Source: Crocinitomicaceae bacterium (GTDB taxonomy: Bacteria > Bacteroidota > Bacteroidia > Flavobacteriales_D > Crocinitomicaceae). Taken from it: a DNA stretch of 64,000 nucleotides. Positions 17,899 to 27,084 of this stretch are shown here, piece after piece. Under the pieces are notes generated by a model that saw only the letters and a list, made by a program, of their open reading frames with translations, ran no database searches and was not told the origin of the DNA. The stretch covers positions 1,860,001 to 1,924,000 of the forward strand of contig JADJGJ010000001.1 of assembly GCA_016708105.1 (NCBI GenBank), read 5' to 3'. Every line of letters starts with the position of its first letter. The stretch's first letter is position 1. The position numbers and the translations under genes are program-made.

Positions 17899-20046
17899 AT
17901 GAAAAAATTGATTCTGATTGCCTTTGTATTTGTTGCCATGGCTGGTCGTGCAGACGAAGGAATGTTTCTCCCTTTTACGGTAAAAGAGAATTACACCGAT
18001 ATGCAATCACTTGGATTGCAGCTTTCTCATAAGCAAATCTATAACGCAAAAAAACCAAGTTTAAAAGATGCCGTTGTTTCATTAGGCGGATTTTGTACTG
18101 CAGAAATTATTTCACCTAAAGGATTATTGCTCACCAATCATCACTGCGGATATGATGCCATTGCTGAAGCCTCAACACCTGAACATGATTATCTGACTGA
18201 CGGTTTTTGGGCAATGAATTATAGTGAAGAAATTCCGGTACCCGGATTAACGGCCTCCATTGTGGTGCGCATTGAAGATGTCACAGATAAAGTGTTGTCT
18301 CAAGTTCATGATGATATGGATGAAGATTCCAGAGCACTTGCAGTAAGAAAAATTTCTCAACAATTATCACAAGAAGCAGTTAAAGGCACCCATTATCAAG
18401 CTTACGTGCGTGATTTTTTTGGTGGTAACGAATATTATCTTTTTATAGTTGAAGTTTTTGAAGACATTCGTTTAGTAGGTGCACCTCCTTCAGCAATTGG
18501 AAAATTTGGTGGAGACACAGACAACTGGATGTGGGAGCGTCAAACAGGAGATTTTTCTATGTTCAGAATTTATGCCGGTCCGGATAATAAACCGGCAGAA
18601 TTTGCCATGGACAACCAGCCTTATGTTCCAAAACACCACTTCCCTATTTCAATTAAAGGAATTAATGAAGGAGATTTTTCAATGGTAATGGGGTATCCAG
18701 GTTCAACTAACAGATACCTGACTTCACACGGGGTGAAAATGGCTATTGAAAAAGATCAGCCAAGTCGTGTTGAAGTGCGCGGTATGAAATTAGACATCAT
18801 GAAAGAGCACATGGATAAAAGTGATGAAGTGAGATTGCAATATGCATCAACATACGCGCAAGTGAGCAATTATTGGAAATATTTTATTGGGCAAACTGAG
18901 CAATTGAAAAAGAACAATGTCTACGATAAAAAATTGGCAATTGAAAAAGAGTTCACTAATTGGGTAAATCAAGATGAAGGTAGAAAAGAAAAATACGGTA
19001 ATGTGATTTCTGATATGGAATCTTCATTTGCTGTTTTAGAAAAATATGTCAACCTTAAAGTATATTTTACAGAGGCTATTTATTCACTTGGAATAGGCCG
19101 TTTCATGCTGAGACATGCAAAATTGTATACCTTGGTTACGGATGCAAATCCTGATTCAAAAATGATTTCTGATGAAGTAGAAAAAATAAAGCCTTATTAT
19201 GATGGTTTTTTTGCCGGATTTGATTTTGCCACTGAAGTACATTTAATGCAACGCATGTTTGAATTGTACGCCAATAAAGTAAGTGCAGATCAGCAACCGG
19301 CAGACTTGAATGAAATAACAGGCAGAACCAACGAAGGATTTTCATGGGATACTTTTGTGGAAACAGCCTCAGCCGGTTCAGTATTTACAAACAGAGAACG
19401 CTACGAAGCCTTTATTGAAAAACCAACGGATGAAGCCTTTACCGGTGATAAATTATTTAAATTAACACACGCCTTATTGATAAACTTCCGTGATCTTGTG
19501 TATGGCAATGATGCGTCTATTGCACAAGCAAAACTTGACAAGGCAAATCGTTTGTTTATTGCTGCATTGCGTGAAATGTATCCTGATCGTAAATTTTATC
19601 CAAACGCTAATTCTACTTTGCGTTTGACTTACGGAACCATTCAAAAATATTCTGCGCATGGCAAACAGTATGACTATTATACCACCATTGAAAGTATGAT
19701 GGCTAAAGAAGATCCGAATAATGAAGAATTTATTATTCCTGCCAAATTGAAAGAACTCTATGAGAAAAAGGATTATGGACGTTATGGACAAGATGGATCT
19801 TTGTGGATCAACTTTATTTCGAATAATGACATTACCGGAGGAAATTCAGGATCACCCGTTATAAACGGAAACGGTGAATTAATTGGCTGTGCTTTTGACG
19901 GAAACTGGGAGGCCATGAGTGGTGACATTGCATTTGAAAAAGATTTTCAACGCACCATTTCATGTGACATTCGTTATATACTTTTCATTATTGAGAAATA
20001 TGCCGGAGCTACACATTTGATAGATGAGATGACTATTATTGAATAA
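17899..20046 (+). CDS. S46 family dipeptidyl peptidase (DPP7-like)
   Basis: The 715-residue product has a signal peptide MKKLILIAFVFVAMAGRADE; a longer reading from a TTG at 17860 would bury that signal, so ATG 17899 is chosen. The chymotrypsin-type halves of the S46 family are visible: LTNHHCGYDAI (catalytic His near 82) and GGNSGSPV (catalytic Ser near 650). The specificity segment reads FDGNWEAMSGD with Gly, which in the family marks DPP7 (hydrophobic P1) rather than DPP11, which has Arg there. It cleaves dipeptides from N-termini in the periplasm and complements DPP IV encoded upstream in the window. It ends at a shared bidirectional terminator. Confidence 0.93.
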   Translation: MKKLILIAFVFVAMAGRADEGMFLPFTVKENYTDMQSLGLQLSHKQIYNAKKPSLKDAVVSLGGFCTAEIISPKGLLLTNHHCGYDAIAEASTPEHDYLTDGFWAMNYSEEIPVPGLTASIVVRIEDVTDKVLSQVHDDMDEDSRALAVRKISQQLSQEAVKGTHYQAYVRDFFGGNEYYLFIVEVFEDIRLVGAPPSAIGKFGGDTDNWMWERQTGDFSMFRIYAGPDNKPAEFAMDNQPYVPKHHFPISIKGINEGDFSMVMGYPGSTNRYLTSHGVKMAIEKDQPSRVEVRGMKLDIMKEHMDKSDEVRLQYASTYAQVSNYWKYFIGQTEQLKKNNVYDKKLAIEKEFTNWVNQDEGRKEKYGNVISDMESSFAVLEKYVNLKVYFTEAIYSLGIGRFMLRHAKLYTLVTDANPDSKMISDEVEKIKPYYDGFFAGFDFATEVHLMQRMFELYANKVSADQQPADLNEITGRTNEGFSWDTFVETASAGSVFTNRERYEAFIEKPTDEAFTGDKLFKLTHALLINFRDLVYGNDASIAQAKLDKANRLFIAALREMYPDRKFYPNANSTLRLTYGTIQKYSAHGKQYDYYTTIESMMAKEDPNNEEFIIPAKLKELYEKKDYGRYGQDGSLWINFISNNDITGGNSGSPVINGNGELIGCAFDGNWEAMSGDIAFEKDFQRTISCDIRYILFIIEKYAGATHLIDEMTIIE

Positions 20047-20070
20047 GCGTTTTATCTCGAGACAAAAAAA

Positions 20071-20100
20071 AAATCCTGCTATCAACGGCAGGATTTTTTT
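20071..20100. terminator. bidirectional terminator between convergent genes
   Basis: A perfect 9 bp stem AAATCCTGC (20071-20079) / GCAGGATTT (20088-20096) has an A-run on the left and a T-run on the right, so it works for both the S46 peptidase gene and the leftward flavoprotein gene. Confidence 0.9.
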
Positions 20101-21352
20101 TATTCATCTTGTAAGCTCCCAGCCAGATATCCGGTTGTCCAGGCAGCCTGAAAATTGAAACCGCCGGTGATACCATCTATATCCAGTACTTCGCCGGCAA
20201 AATATAAACCGGTAAGTTTTTTACTCTGCATAGTTCTGAATGATACTTCTGATAAATCAACTCCACCACAAGTTACAAACTCTTCTTTAAATGTTGTTTT
20301 ACCTGAAACTTGATAAGCATCCGCTGTGATTATTGCAAGCAATTTATTTAGTTCTTTAGCACCAAGAGCAGCACAATTTTTATCACGTGGTATGTTTATT
20401 TTATCTAAAAGAAATTCCCAAAGCCTTTGCGGAATTGCCGAGTATCTCCAATTGCGGATCAACTTATTTTGGCCTTGTGTAAAATGCTTATGCAAAGCTA
20501 CACGCAATTCATCTTCCTTCAAATTTCCCGCCCAATTAATCAACACGATAAACTGATAATTTTTTTCAGCCAATATGCGCGCACCAAAAGCTGACAATTT
20601 TAAAATTGCGGGTCCGCTCATTCCCCAATGGGTGATTAATAATGGTCCCGTTGACTTTAATTTTGTTCCCGGCAAAGTGGCTTGAGCATTTTCAACAACT
20701 AAGCCCATTAGTTGCCGAATTGCCTCATTAGGCATATTAAACGTAAATAATGACGGAACAGGATCTATGATTTTGTGTCCGGTTGCAGCAAGCCAGTTGA
20801 ATTTTTCTTTTTTATTGTAGCCTCCTGTTGTTACAATCACTTTATCTGCACAAATATTTTTTTCATGATTAAACGTCAGCTGAAAGGTGCCATCATCATT
20901 TTTATTCAGTGAAGTTAATTCATGCTTGGTGTGAATGATAATTTCTTTATCAAGACATACTTTGAGAAAACAATCAATAATAGTTTGTGAATTCTGACTT
21001 TTTGGAAATACGCAATTATCTTCCTGAACCACCAGTTCAACGCCACGTTGCTTAAACCAAGCGATGGTATCATTGCATGAAAAAAACCGAATGCTTTTCT
21101 CAGTTGTTTTTCACCTCGCGGATAATTTTTGCACAGTTCATCAGGTTGTGAAACGGCATTGCATACATTGCATCTTCCACCTCCTGAAACTTTAACCTTG
21201 GAAAGAATTTTATCCGACTTTTCATAAATGGTTACTTGACTATTGGGATAAACTTCTTTAACCCGCATAGCAGCAAAGAAACCCGCCGCACCACCGCCAA
21301 TAATGGCAATATTTGAAATTATATTTGACAAATGTCTTTTTTTTATGGACAA
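20100..21352 (-). pseudogene. HI0933-family NAD(P)/FAD-dependent oxidoreductase, frameshifted
   Basis: Two overlapping leftward frames together give one complete HI0933/YhiN-type flavoprotein. The N-terminal part has the dinucleotide-binding IAIIGGGAAGFFAA and VKVSGGGRCNVCN. The C-terminal part has VIVTTGGYNKK, THWGMSGPAILKLSA, TCGGVDLSEV and LYFAGEVLDIDGITGGFNFQAAW. The frames join perfectly (AFGFF-S-CNDTIAWFKQRGVELVVQEDN) if one base is added to the A7 run at 21080-21086 (T7 on the coding strand), giving about 417 residues, the family length. The physiological role of this family is not settled. It is either a true frameshift or a homopolymer assembly error; nothing else is degraded. Confidence 0.9.
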
Positions 21353-21357
21353 ATTAC

Positions 21358-21365
21358 TATATTTG
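21358..21365 (+). promoter_or_regulatory. -7 box (TATATTTG) of the toxin-antitoxin operon
   Basis: TATATTTG is a good Bacteroidota -7 match, about 50 nt before the antitoxin ATG. It sits in the short divergent gap beside the flavoprotein start, where the antitoxin would be expected to autoregulate. Confidence 0.5.
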
Positions 21366-21415
21366 TGTTGTTAGGCTATACTTTGAGCCATTGATTGCAA
21401 ATAAACAAAATAGTT

Positions 21416-21835
21416 ATGAAAGTATTTGAACCGGCTGTTCCTTACGGTGCTTTACAAATCAGTGGGGGCTTTGATATCATACAAACCATCAAAGACGGTG
21501 TGCTCTATCAGCAATTTTCCAAATTCGCAGACAGCAGCCCATTTACGTTTGCTGAGTGGTCTAAATATCTTCACTTATCTGAGCGCACTTTACAGCGCTA
21601 TGAAACTGAAAAAAAGAAATTTGACATTTCGCAATCTGAAAAAATTGTTGAAATTGTGCTTTTATATAAACGGGGTCTTGAAATTTTTGGCTCAAAAGAT
21701 AAATTCAATTCCTGGTTGGCAACTCCAAATCTTTATTTAAAAAAAATGGCACCCAAAGATCTACTTGACACATCATTTGGTATTACCATTCTAAAAGATG
21801 AGCTCACCCGCATTGAGTATGGTATCTTATCATGA
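21416..21835 (+). CDS. Xre/MbcA/ParS-type antitoxin (DUF2384 C-terminal domain)
   Basis: The 139-residue product (ATG at 21416; a TTG at 21395 would only add seven residues) has a helical DNA-binding N-terminal half (FTFAEWSKYLHLSERTLQRYE) and a DUF2384 antitoxin-toxin-binding C-terminal half (VLLYKRGLEIFGSKDKFNSWLATPN...LDTSFGITILKDELTRIEYGILS). This family neutralises RES-domain toxins. Its stop overlaps the RES gene start by 4 bp (ATGA at 21832-21835), the usual coupled antitoxin-first order. Autorepression of the promoter just upstream is expected for the family. Confidence 0.9.
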   Translation: MKVFEPAVPYGALQISGGFDIIQTIKDGVLYQQFSKFADSSPFTFAEWSKYLHLSERTLQRYETEKKKFDISQSEKIVEIVLLYKRGLEIFGSKDKFNSWLATPNLYLKKMAPKDLLDTSFGITILKDELTRIEYGILS

Positions 21836-22293
21836 TTGTTTTTAGAATATCATCTTGCAAATATATTGATGACCTGAGTGGTAAAGGCGCTGAAAAATGT
21901 GGCGGACGCTGGAATACCATTGGTGTGCCCGTTGTATACACCAGCGCTTCACGGGCGCTGTGCACTGCTGAAATTGCTGTTCATTTGCCTTTGGGAATTT
22001 TACCTGAGAACTATTGTATTGCTGAAATTAAAATTCCGAATACAATAAAAGTGCTAGAGATTTTACCTGAAGATTTGCCCGTGGGCTGGCAAGAGAGTCC
22101 GCCGGTTTATGAAACACAAATTTTAGGCAATAAACTTTTGCTACAAAATAAATATGCCATTTTGAAAATGCCTTCAGCCGTTGTGCCTGGTGATTTTAAC
22201 TACTTGATCAATCCACTTCATAAAGATTTCAAAAAAATCAAATTCCTGAAATCAGCTACTTTTCAGTTTGATGCTAGGTTGTTTTATAGGTAG
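21832..22293 (+). CDS. RES-domain toxin
   Basis: The 153-residue product is a typical RES domain: N-terminal MIVFRIS (the Arg), GGRWNTIGVPVVYTS-S-ALCTAEI (the Glu and Ser cluster), and a C-terminal FDARLFYR. RES toxins act on NAD+, by degradation or ADP-ribosyl transfer, and stop growth until neutralised by the Xre/DUF2384 partner, which is encoded directly upstream with a 4 bp overlap. Length and all three signature regions are intact, so the module is probably active. Confidence 0.92.
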   Translation: MIVFRISSCKYIDDLSGKGAEKCGGRWNTIGVPVVYTSASRALCTAEIAVHLPLGILPENYCIAEIKIPNTIKVLEILPEDLPVGWQESPPVYETQILGNKLLLQNKYAILKMPSAVVPGDFNYLINPLHKDFKKIKFLKSATFQFDARLFYR

Positions 22294-22363
22294 TAACAAA
22301 GGAATTACATGTTAAGCTTATGAAAGCACGTGATTTGTCAAAAACGAAAAAGATCAGCTATTG

Positions 22364-22816
22364 TCAATGCCCCGCCTGATCGAGCTTTCTGAAAAGATCT
22401 CCATTGCTGATCACATAACCTTTTTGAAGCATGTCAAATATTTCAAGCTCTCTTGTAAGGGCATAGTTTTTTTCAGAACGATAAAGTGATAATGAATTTT
22501 CTCTTTCTTCTTCAGAGCTTGATTTTTGATTTTCATCTCCCTTGTCTTCCAGTGCAACCGCAATCATTTTATCAGGCAGACATTGAATAGCCTGCACGTA
22601 ACGTTTAGATTTTATCTCAATAAATTTGACATTGCGCAAAACACTTTCAAGAATTACGTCGCTGAATAGCTCAATAATTTTATCTACGCTGGGCTGATCT
22701 TCGGCTTTGATTTGCTCCCATCTTTCCGGTTCAATACCGTTTACAACCAGAAATGAAACGAACTCTTTTTCGAATTCCTTCTGTTCATTATTTGTCAATA
22801 AGCGATATTTCGGCAT
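22364..22816 (-). CDS. conserved hypothetical protein (DUF6495-like)
   Basis: The 150-residue soluble protein has no signal peptide. It begins PKYRLLTNNEQKEFEKEFVSFLVVNGI and has an acidic Ser/Glu-rich loop near 95-110. It resembles the Bacteroidota-restricted DUF6495 group, a recollection rather than a search result. It is divergently arranged with the GAF-kinase gene, start codons about 75 bp apart. Function is unknown. Confidence 0.7.
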   Translation of the reverse strand: MPKYRLLTNNEQKEFEKEFVSFLVVNGIEPERWEQIKAEDQPSVDKIIELFSDVILESVLRNVKFIEIKSKRYVQAIQCLPDKMIAVALEDKGDENQKSSSEEERENSLSLYRSEKNYALTRELEIFDMLQKGYVISNGDLFRKLDQAGH

Positions 22817-22877
22817 GATTTATCGGTTCAGAATAGTGCAAATATCGAAAGTTTTCATGAATTGCCTGAATATTGGG

Positions 22878-22885
22878 TAAATTTG
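22878..22885 (+). promoter_or_regulatory. -7 box (TAAATTTG) at the GAF-kinase start
   Basis: TAAATTTG matches TAnnTTTG and ends 6 nt before the ATG at 22892. A transcript from here would start essentially at that ATG, which argues for ATG 22892 over the in-frame TTG at 22862. Confidence 0.5.
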
Positions 22886-22891
22886 AACGAC

Positions 22892-24121
22892 ATGAGATCA
22901 AAACCTGCCGTTAGTTATCGCAAATACGCTGAGCTTATCCAGAAAGAAAAATACCTGGAAGTGATCAATGAATTTGCAACCAAATTAATTCAGGCAGAAT
23001 CTATTGATGAAATTTTATGGGCGGTTACCAGTGAAGCCATTTCAAAGTTAAACTGGTATGATTGCGTCATCTATCTTTACGATGAAAAGAAAAAAGTATT
23101 GGTTCAGCGATCAGCATTTGGTCCTAAAAATCCTAAAGATCTCCAAATTCTGAATCCAATTTCAATTAAACCGGGGCAAGGCATTGTAGGTACCGTATTT
23201 ACAACCGGTATTGGAGAAATTGTGAATGATACCAGCCGTGACAAGCGCTATATTGCTGATGATGATTTTCGATTTTCTGAAATCACTATACCAATCATTC
23301 ATCAAGATAAAATTTTAGGCGTAATTGATTCAGAACATCCAAAGAAAAACTTTTTTACTGAGCAGGATTATAAACTGCTCACCACGGTATCAGCCATGGT
23401 ATCAACAAAACTGGCTCAAGCCAAATCAGCAGAACAAGTAAAAAAATACCAAATCAATCTTGAAAAATTAGTTCATCGAAAAACACGTCAGCTTGAAGAG
23501 TCAAATCGTGATTTGCGTTCAAAAAACAAAGAGAAAGAAGTATTGTTTCGCGAAGTGCATCACCGGGTGAAAAACAATATGCAAATCATCATTTCATTGC
23601 TCAACATTCAAGCTAATCTTACTGAGAATGAACATGAGCGCATCGTATTTGATGAAAGTAAAAATCGTATTCGTTCTATGGCATTGATTCATGAACGGCT
23701 TTATCTTGAAAAAGACATTAGCAACATCTCATTGCCTGAATACACCAAAGAATTAACACAAGAACTTTCATCATCATACAGTGGAAAAAATCAAGTAGAG
23801 GTAAAATTAAATCAAGAACCTCTTCAAATTAATATTGATCATGCCATACCCGTAGGGCTTATATTGAATGAACTTGTCACTAATTCACTCAAGCACGCGT
23901 TTATAGAAAGTGGAGGTAATATCACCATTGAAACCCATGTGGATGAAAAAAATATTTTACATCTGCGCTTTCATGACACAGGACCGGGATTTGAATATGA
24001 ACATCATCAGGGAAAATCTTTTGGCCTTGAATTGATTGAAATTTTGGTTGCACAACTCAATGGAACTCTCACATACAATAATGACAAGGGTTCTGAATAT
24101 CTTATGCATTTTCCTTTATAG
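22892..24121 (+). CDS. GAF-domain sensor histidine kinase, HisKA_2 type
   Basis: The 409-residue soluble kinase starts at ATG 22892, supported by the -7 box just before it. Residues about 15-180 form a GAF domain (WYDCVIYLYDEK, PGQGIVGTVFTTG, IPIIHQDKILGVIDSEH). A coiled coil follows, then the HisKA_2 phosphoacceptor FREVHHRVKNNMQIIISLLN (second His of the pair) and an HATPase with LNELVTNSLKHA, DTGPGFEY and SFGLELIE. It probably senses a cytoplasmic small molecule and phosphorylates an unlinked response regulator. No membrane segment or regulator gene is adjacent. Confidence 0.9.
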   Translation: MRSKPAVSYRKYAELIQKEKYLEVINEFATKLIQAESIDEILWAVTSEAISKLNWYDCVIYLYDEKKKVLVQRSAFGPKNPKDLQILNPISIKPGQGIVGTVFTTGIGEIVNDTSRDKRYIADDDFRFSEITIPIIHQDKILGVIDSEHPKKNFFTEQDYKLLTTVSAMVSTKLAQAKSAEQVKKYQINLEKLVHRKTRQLEESNRDLRSKNKEKEVLFREVHHRVKNNMQIIISLLNIQANLTENEHERIVFDESKNRIRSMALIHERLYLEKDISNISLPEYTKELTQELSSSYSGKNQVEVKLNQEPLQINIDHAIPVGLILNELVTNSLKHAFIESGGNITIETHVDEKNILHLRFHDTGPGFEYEHHQGKSFGLELIEILVAQLNGTLTYNNDKGSEYLMHFPL

Positions 24122-24218
24122 GCTTATTGATGCATCTACAGCAACAAACGCTTTTATGCTTAAATTCGTTTCCGATTGTAGCTGATTAATATTGCACATT
24201 AGAAAACCAAAACTCATC

Positions 24219-25784
24219 ATGAGAAAAAAAAATCTGCTTTATCTGCTTTTTATTCTGAGTCTGATTGCTTGTAAAAAAGAACCAACTTCGTGGCAGACTG
24301 ACTGGTCAGCCCCCGTTGCTCATGGTCATTTAACGCTTGAAGATATTATTCCGGCAGAATACATGACTACCAATTCAGACAATTACATTTCTATTGTATA
24401 CAATAAACCGGTATATACATTTACGATTGATACACTGGTAAAATTACCTGATACAACAATTATTAAAAAATCTGCTGTTGGTGTTGCATCACTTAATGTT
24501 ACGCCGGGCTTTACATACAATGATTCATATAATCAAGAATATGAATTAGATCAAATTGAACTGAAAAAAGTACGCATTCAATCCGGCTCTCTTCAGGTTC
24601 AAATAAAATGTCCGTGGCAAGGTGCATCGTTGATTACTTTTACTTTTCCAAAAGTTACTAAAGCCGGAGTTCCGTTTGAACGGGTGTATACGTTGCCTGC
24701 AGCTAGTTTATCAAATCCTGCTATTGCTTCAGAACTGATAGATTTATCAGGTTATCTAATGGATTTAACCGGAACCAGTGGTACACTCATCAATATGTTT
24801 TCAGCTGAATTTGTGATGGGTTCTAATGAAGCCACCAATACGTTTACAGTAAGTGATACTGATAGCATTGAATATGAAATTTCCTTTATTGGTTTGAAAC
24901 CTGATTATGCAAAAGGTTATTTTGGTCAGTATCATATCACAGATACAACCGGAGTTAAATTGGATTTCATGAAAAATATCACAGCCGGAACCATTGATAT
25001 TGATTCAGTAGACATGACCCTGATCGTGCGCAACGGTTTCAATCTTGTTGCCCAAACAAAAATTACTAAAGTGAAAGGCATAAATACCCGCACCGGCGCT
25101 ATGATTGACTTGTCTTTTCCAATGATTAATACCAGCATGAATATCAATCCGGCAAGCGGCGGAATGTATGATTTTGTTCCGTCTGAATTTCCAATCAGCA
25201 TAAATAATAACAATAGTAACATTGCAACATTTGCTGAAAATTTGAATGACTCTATTGCACTCTCTTATGAAATTGATATTAATCCTTATGGCAATGTAAC
25301 CGCAGGTTCTGATGAAATTTTTCCGGGATCAGCGCTGGAATTATTTTTAAGTGCAGAATTTCCACTTCAGTTTGGTGCCAACAATCTAACTCTTACTGAT
25401 ACTTTTCAAGTAGATTATGATCAGCCTGAAGATATATATCCTGAAGATGCAGTATTAACCCTACTCTACTCCAACGGATTTCCTATTGGTGCTAGTGCAG
25501 TGCTTACACTAAAAGATGCTGCATTAAATACCATCGGAACTATTTCAGGTTCATCAGATATTCAACAAGGGCAGTACAATTCAACTACTTGGTTAACCAG
25601 TCCATCATCCGGTGAAATAATTTTTAACCTGACAGCTACTGATCTTGACTTGCTTGATCAAGCAGAATATCTAATGCTTGAAATAATTTTTAATACCGAT
25701 GATGCGCAGCCGGTTAAAATTAATTCTTCAGCTTACTTTGATTTTAAATTACATACCAATCTTGGACTTCATCTTTCATTTTAA
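24219..25784 (+). CDS. large putative lipoprotein, unknown function
   Basis: The 521-residue product starts at ATG 24219, giving MRKKNLLYLLFILSLIAC with a clear lipobox (SLIAC). The longer in-frame reading from a TTG at 24192 would displace the signal. The mature protein is beta-rich and Thr/Ser/Asp-rich, without recognised domains, and is likely anchored at the outer membrane. A barrel-type protein gene follows, starting 16 bp downstream at ATG 25800, so the pair may work together on the cell surface. Confidence 0.75.
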   Translation: MRKKNLLYLLFILSLIACKKEPTSWQTDWSAPVAHGHLTLEDIIPAEYMTTNSDNYISIVYNKPVYTFTIDTLVKLPDTTIIKKSAVGVASLNVTPGFTYNDSYNQEYELDQIELKKVRIQSGSLQVQIKCPWQGASLITFTFPKVTKAGVPFERVYTLPAASLSNPAIASELIDLSGYLMDLTGTSGTLINMFSAEFVMGSNEATNTFTVSDTDSIEYEISFIGLKPDYAKGYFGQYHITDTTGVKLDFMKNITAGTIDIDSVDMTLIVRNGFNLVAQTKITKVKGINTRTGAMIDLSFPMINTSMNINPASGGMYDFVPSEFPISINNNNSNIATFAENLNDSIALSYEIDINPYGNVTAGSDEIFPGSALELFLSAEFPLQFGANNLTLTDTFQVDYDQPEDIYPEDAVLTLLYSNGFPIGASAVLTLKDAALNTIGTISGSSDIQQGQYNSTTWLTSPSSGEIIFNLTATDLDLLDQAEYLMLEIIFNTDDAQPVKINSSAYFDFKLHTNLGLHLSF

Positions 25785-25799
25785 GCATTGTCAGATACC

Positions 25800-27083
25800 A
25801 TGAAAATTATTTTGAAACGCATGAACAGCTTGAAATTAAAACTATCTGGTTTGATTTTGTTTTCTATTCACTTATTTCCATGGAAAGCAATTCAAGCGCA
25901 AGACATTCTACCTGTGTTTACTGATACCGTGCATGAAAAACCCATGCTGCATATATCAAGCATGAATCATTACGGCAGTAACCGATTCAACAATGCCCTG
26001 ATGGATAAATTTATTTTTGGCGGTTTCATTGATCAGTCATTGAAAGATGAAAATTATAACCGAATGAAAAGCATCAATGTATTTGGTGGTGAAGCGGAAC
26101 AAAAAATTGATAGCTATACCCCATCTGTTCACCCATTTAAAAAAGATAAGTATGGCATGATGATTTCTTTTTCAGACAATCATTTGTTTTCTGCCGGAAT
26201 TTCAAAAGATATTTTTGCATTGGGAATGTATGGCAATGCAGGCTACGTTGGAGATACGCTTGATTTTAGTTTCACCCAAGTAATGTATCAACACTATCAA
26301 AAATTTTCAATCGGTATGTATGATACAAAAACCCTTTCACATGTTCAAATATCTTATGTTGCCGGCTCACGTGCTTTCAATTTTCATACTGACAAAACTT
26401 TTTTATACACTCATGCTGATTTAGATTCAGTTGAATTTCAGTTGCGCGGTGAAGGAAATAGTTCCGCATCATTTTTTCCATACTTGGCTTTTCAAGGCAA
26501 TGGATTTTGTGCGGATTTACAATACAATTTTATATTCACCACAAAGAAGGGCAATGAGCAGATCATCATGTTCCGCGTGAGTAATATTGGAGCAATTTTC
26601 TGGAACTCAGATGCAGACCATTTCACCGTTGATTCCACTACCTACTACACCGGTTTTGACGCCAATGATCTCATTCAACGCGACAGCCTGAATGATGTAT
26701 GGAATTTTGAAGACACACTTGGCATCATAAAAACAAAACAACGTTATGCTGAAGCATTGCCACTTGAATTAAGCATCCACAAGTCACCCGACATTAGAGG
26801 AGCAACCTGGCAAAGCATAGCGGGATTCAAAGCCATACTAACTCAAAATTACAGACCATATATTTACGCCGGAGTTTACTATCAACCCACAAATTATTTT
26901 GCCGTATCAAGTCACCTGGCTTACGGTGGATTTAGTGGATTACGATTTGGAATGCAATTCACATTTCACAAATCAGACCAGTTTTTAATTCACCTAGGAA
27001 CAGCAGATTTATTAGGGAATATTTTAAAAAATTACGGCTTTGGTCGCAGCATTAATTTATCAGCACAATTTAATTTGAAGTGA
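25800..27083 (+). CDS. outer-membrane beta-barrel-type protein (DUF5723-like)
   Basis: The 427-residue product starts at ATG 25800 and has a signal peptide ending in IQAQD near residue 34. The rest is rich in alternating aromatic/polar strands typical of Bacteroidota outer-membrane barrels. Features such as HYGSNRFNNALMDKF, SAGISKDIFALGMYGN and a C-terminal FGRSINLSAQFNLK fit the DUF5723 group as I recall it, which I could not verify. It is probably co-transcribed with the upstream lipoprotein and the downstream T9SS cargo gene (starts 2 bp later). Confidence 0.7.
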   Translation: MKIILKRMNSLKLKLSGLILFSIHLFPWKAIQAQDILPVFTDTVHEKPMLHISSMNHYGSNRFNNALMDKFIFGGFIDQSLKDENYNRMKSINVFGGEAEQKIDSYTPSVHPFKKDKYGMMISFSDNHLFSAGISKDIFALGMYGNAGYVGDTLDFSFTQVMYQHYQKFSIGMYDTKTLSHVQISYVAGSRAFNFHTDKTFLYTHADLDSVEFQLRGEGNSSASFFPYLAFQGNGFCADLQYNFIFTTKKGNEQIIMFRVSNIGAIFWNSDADHFTVDSTTYYTGFDANDLIQRDSLNDVWNFEDTLGIIKTKQRYAEALPLELSIHKSPDIRGATWQSIAGFKAILTQNYRPYIYAGVYYQPTNYFAVSSHLAYGGFSGLRFGMQFTFHKSDQFLIHLGTADLLGNILKNYGFGRSINLSAQFNLK

Positions 27084-27084
27084 T

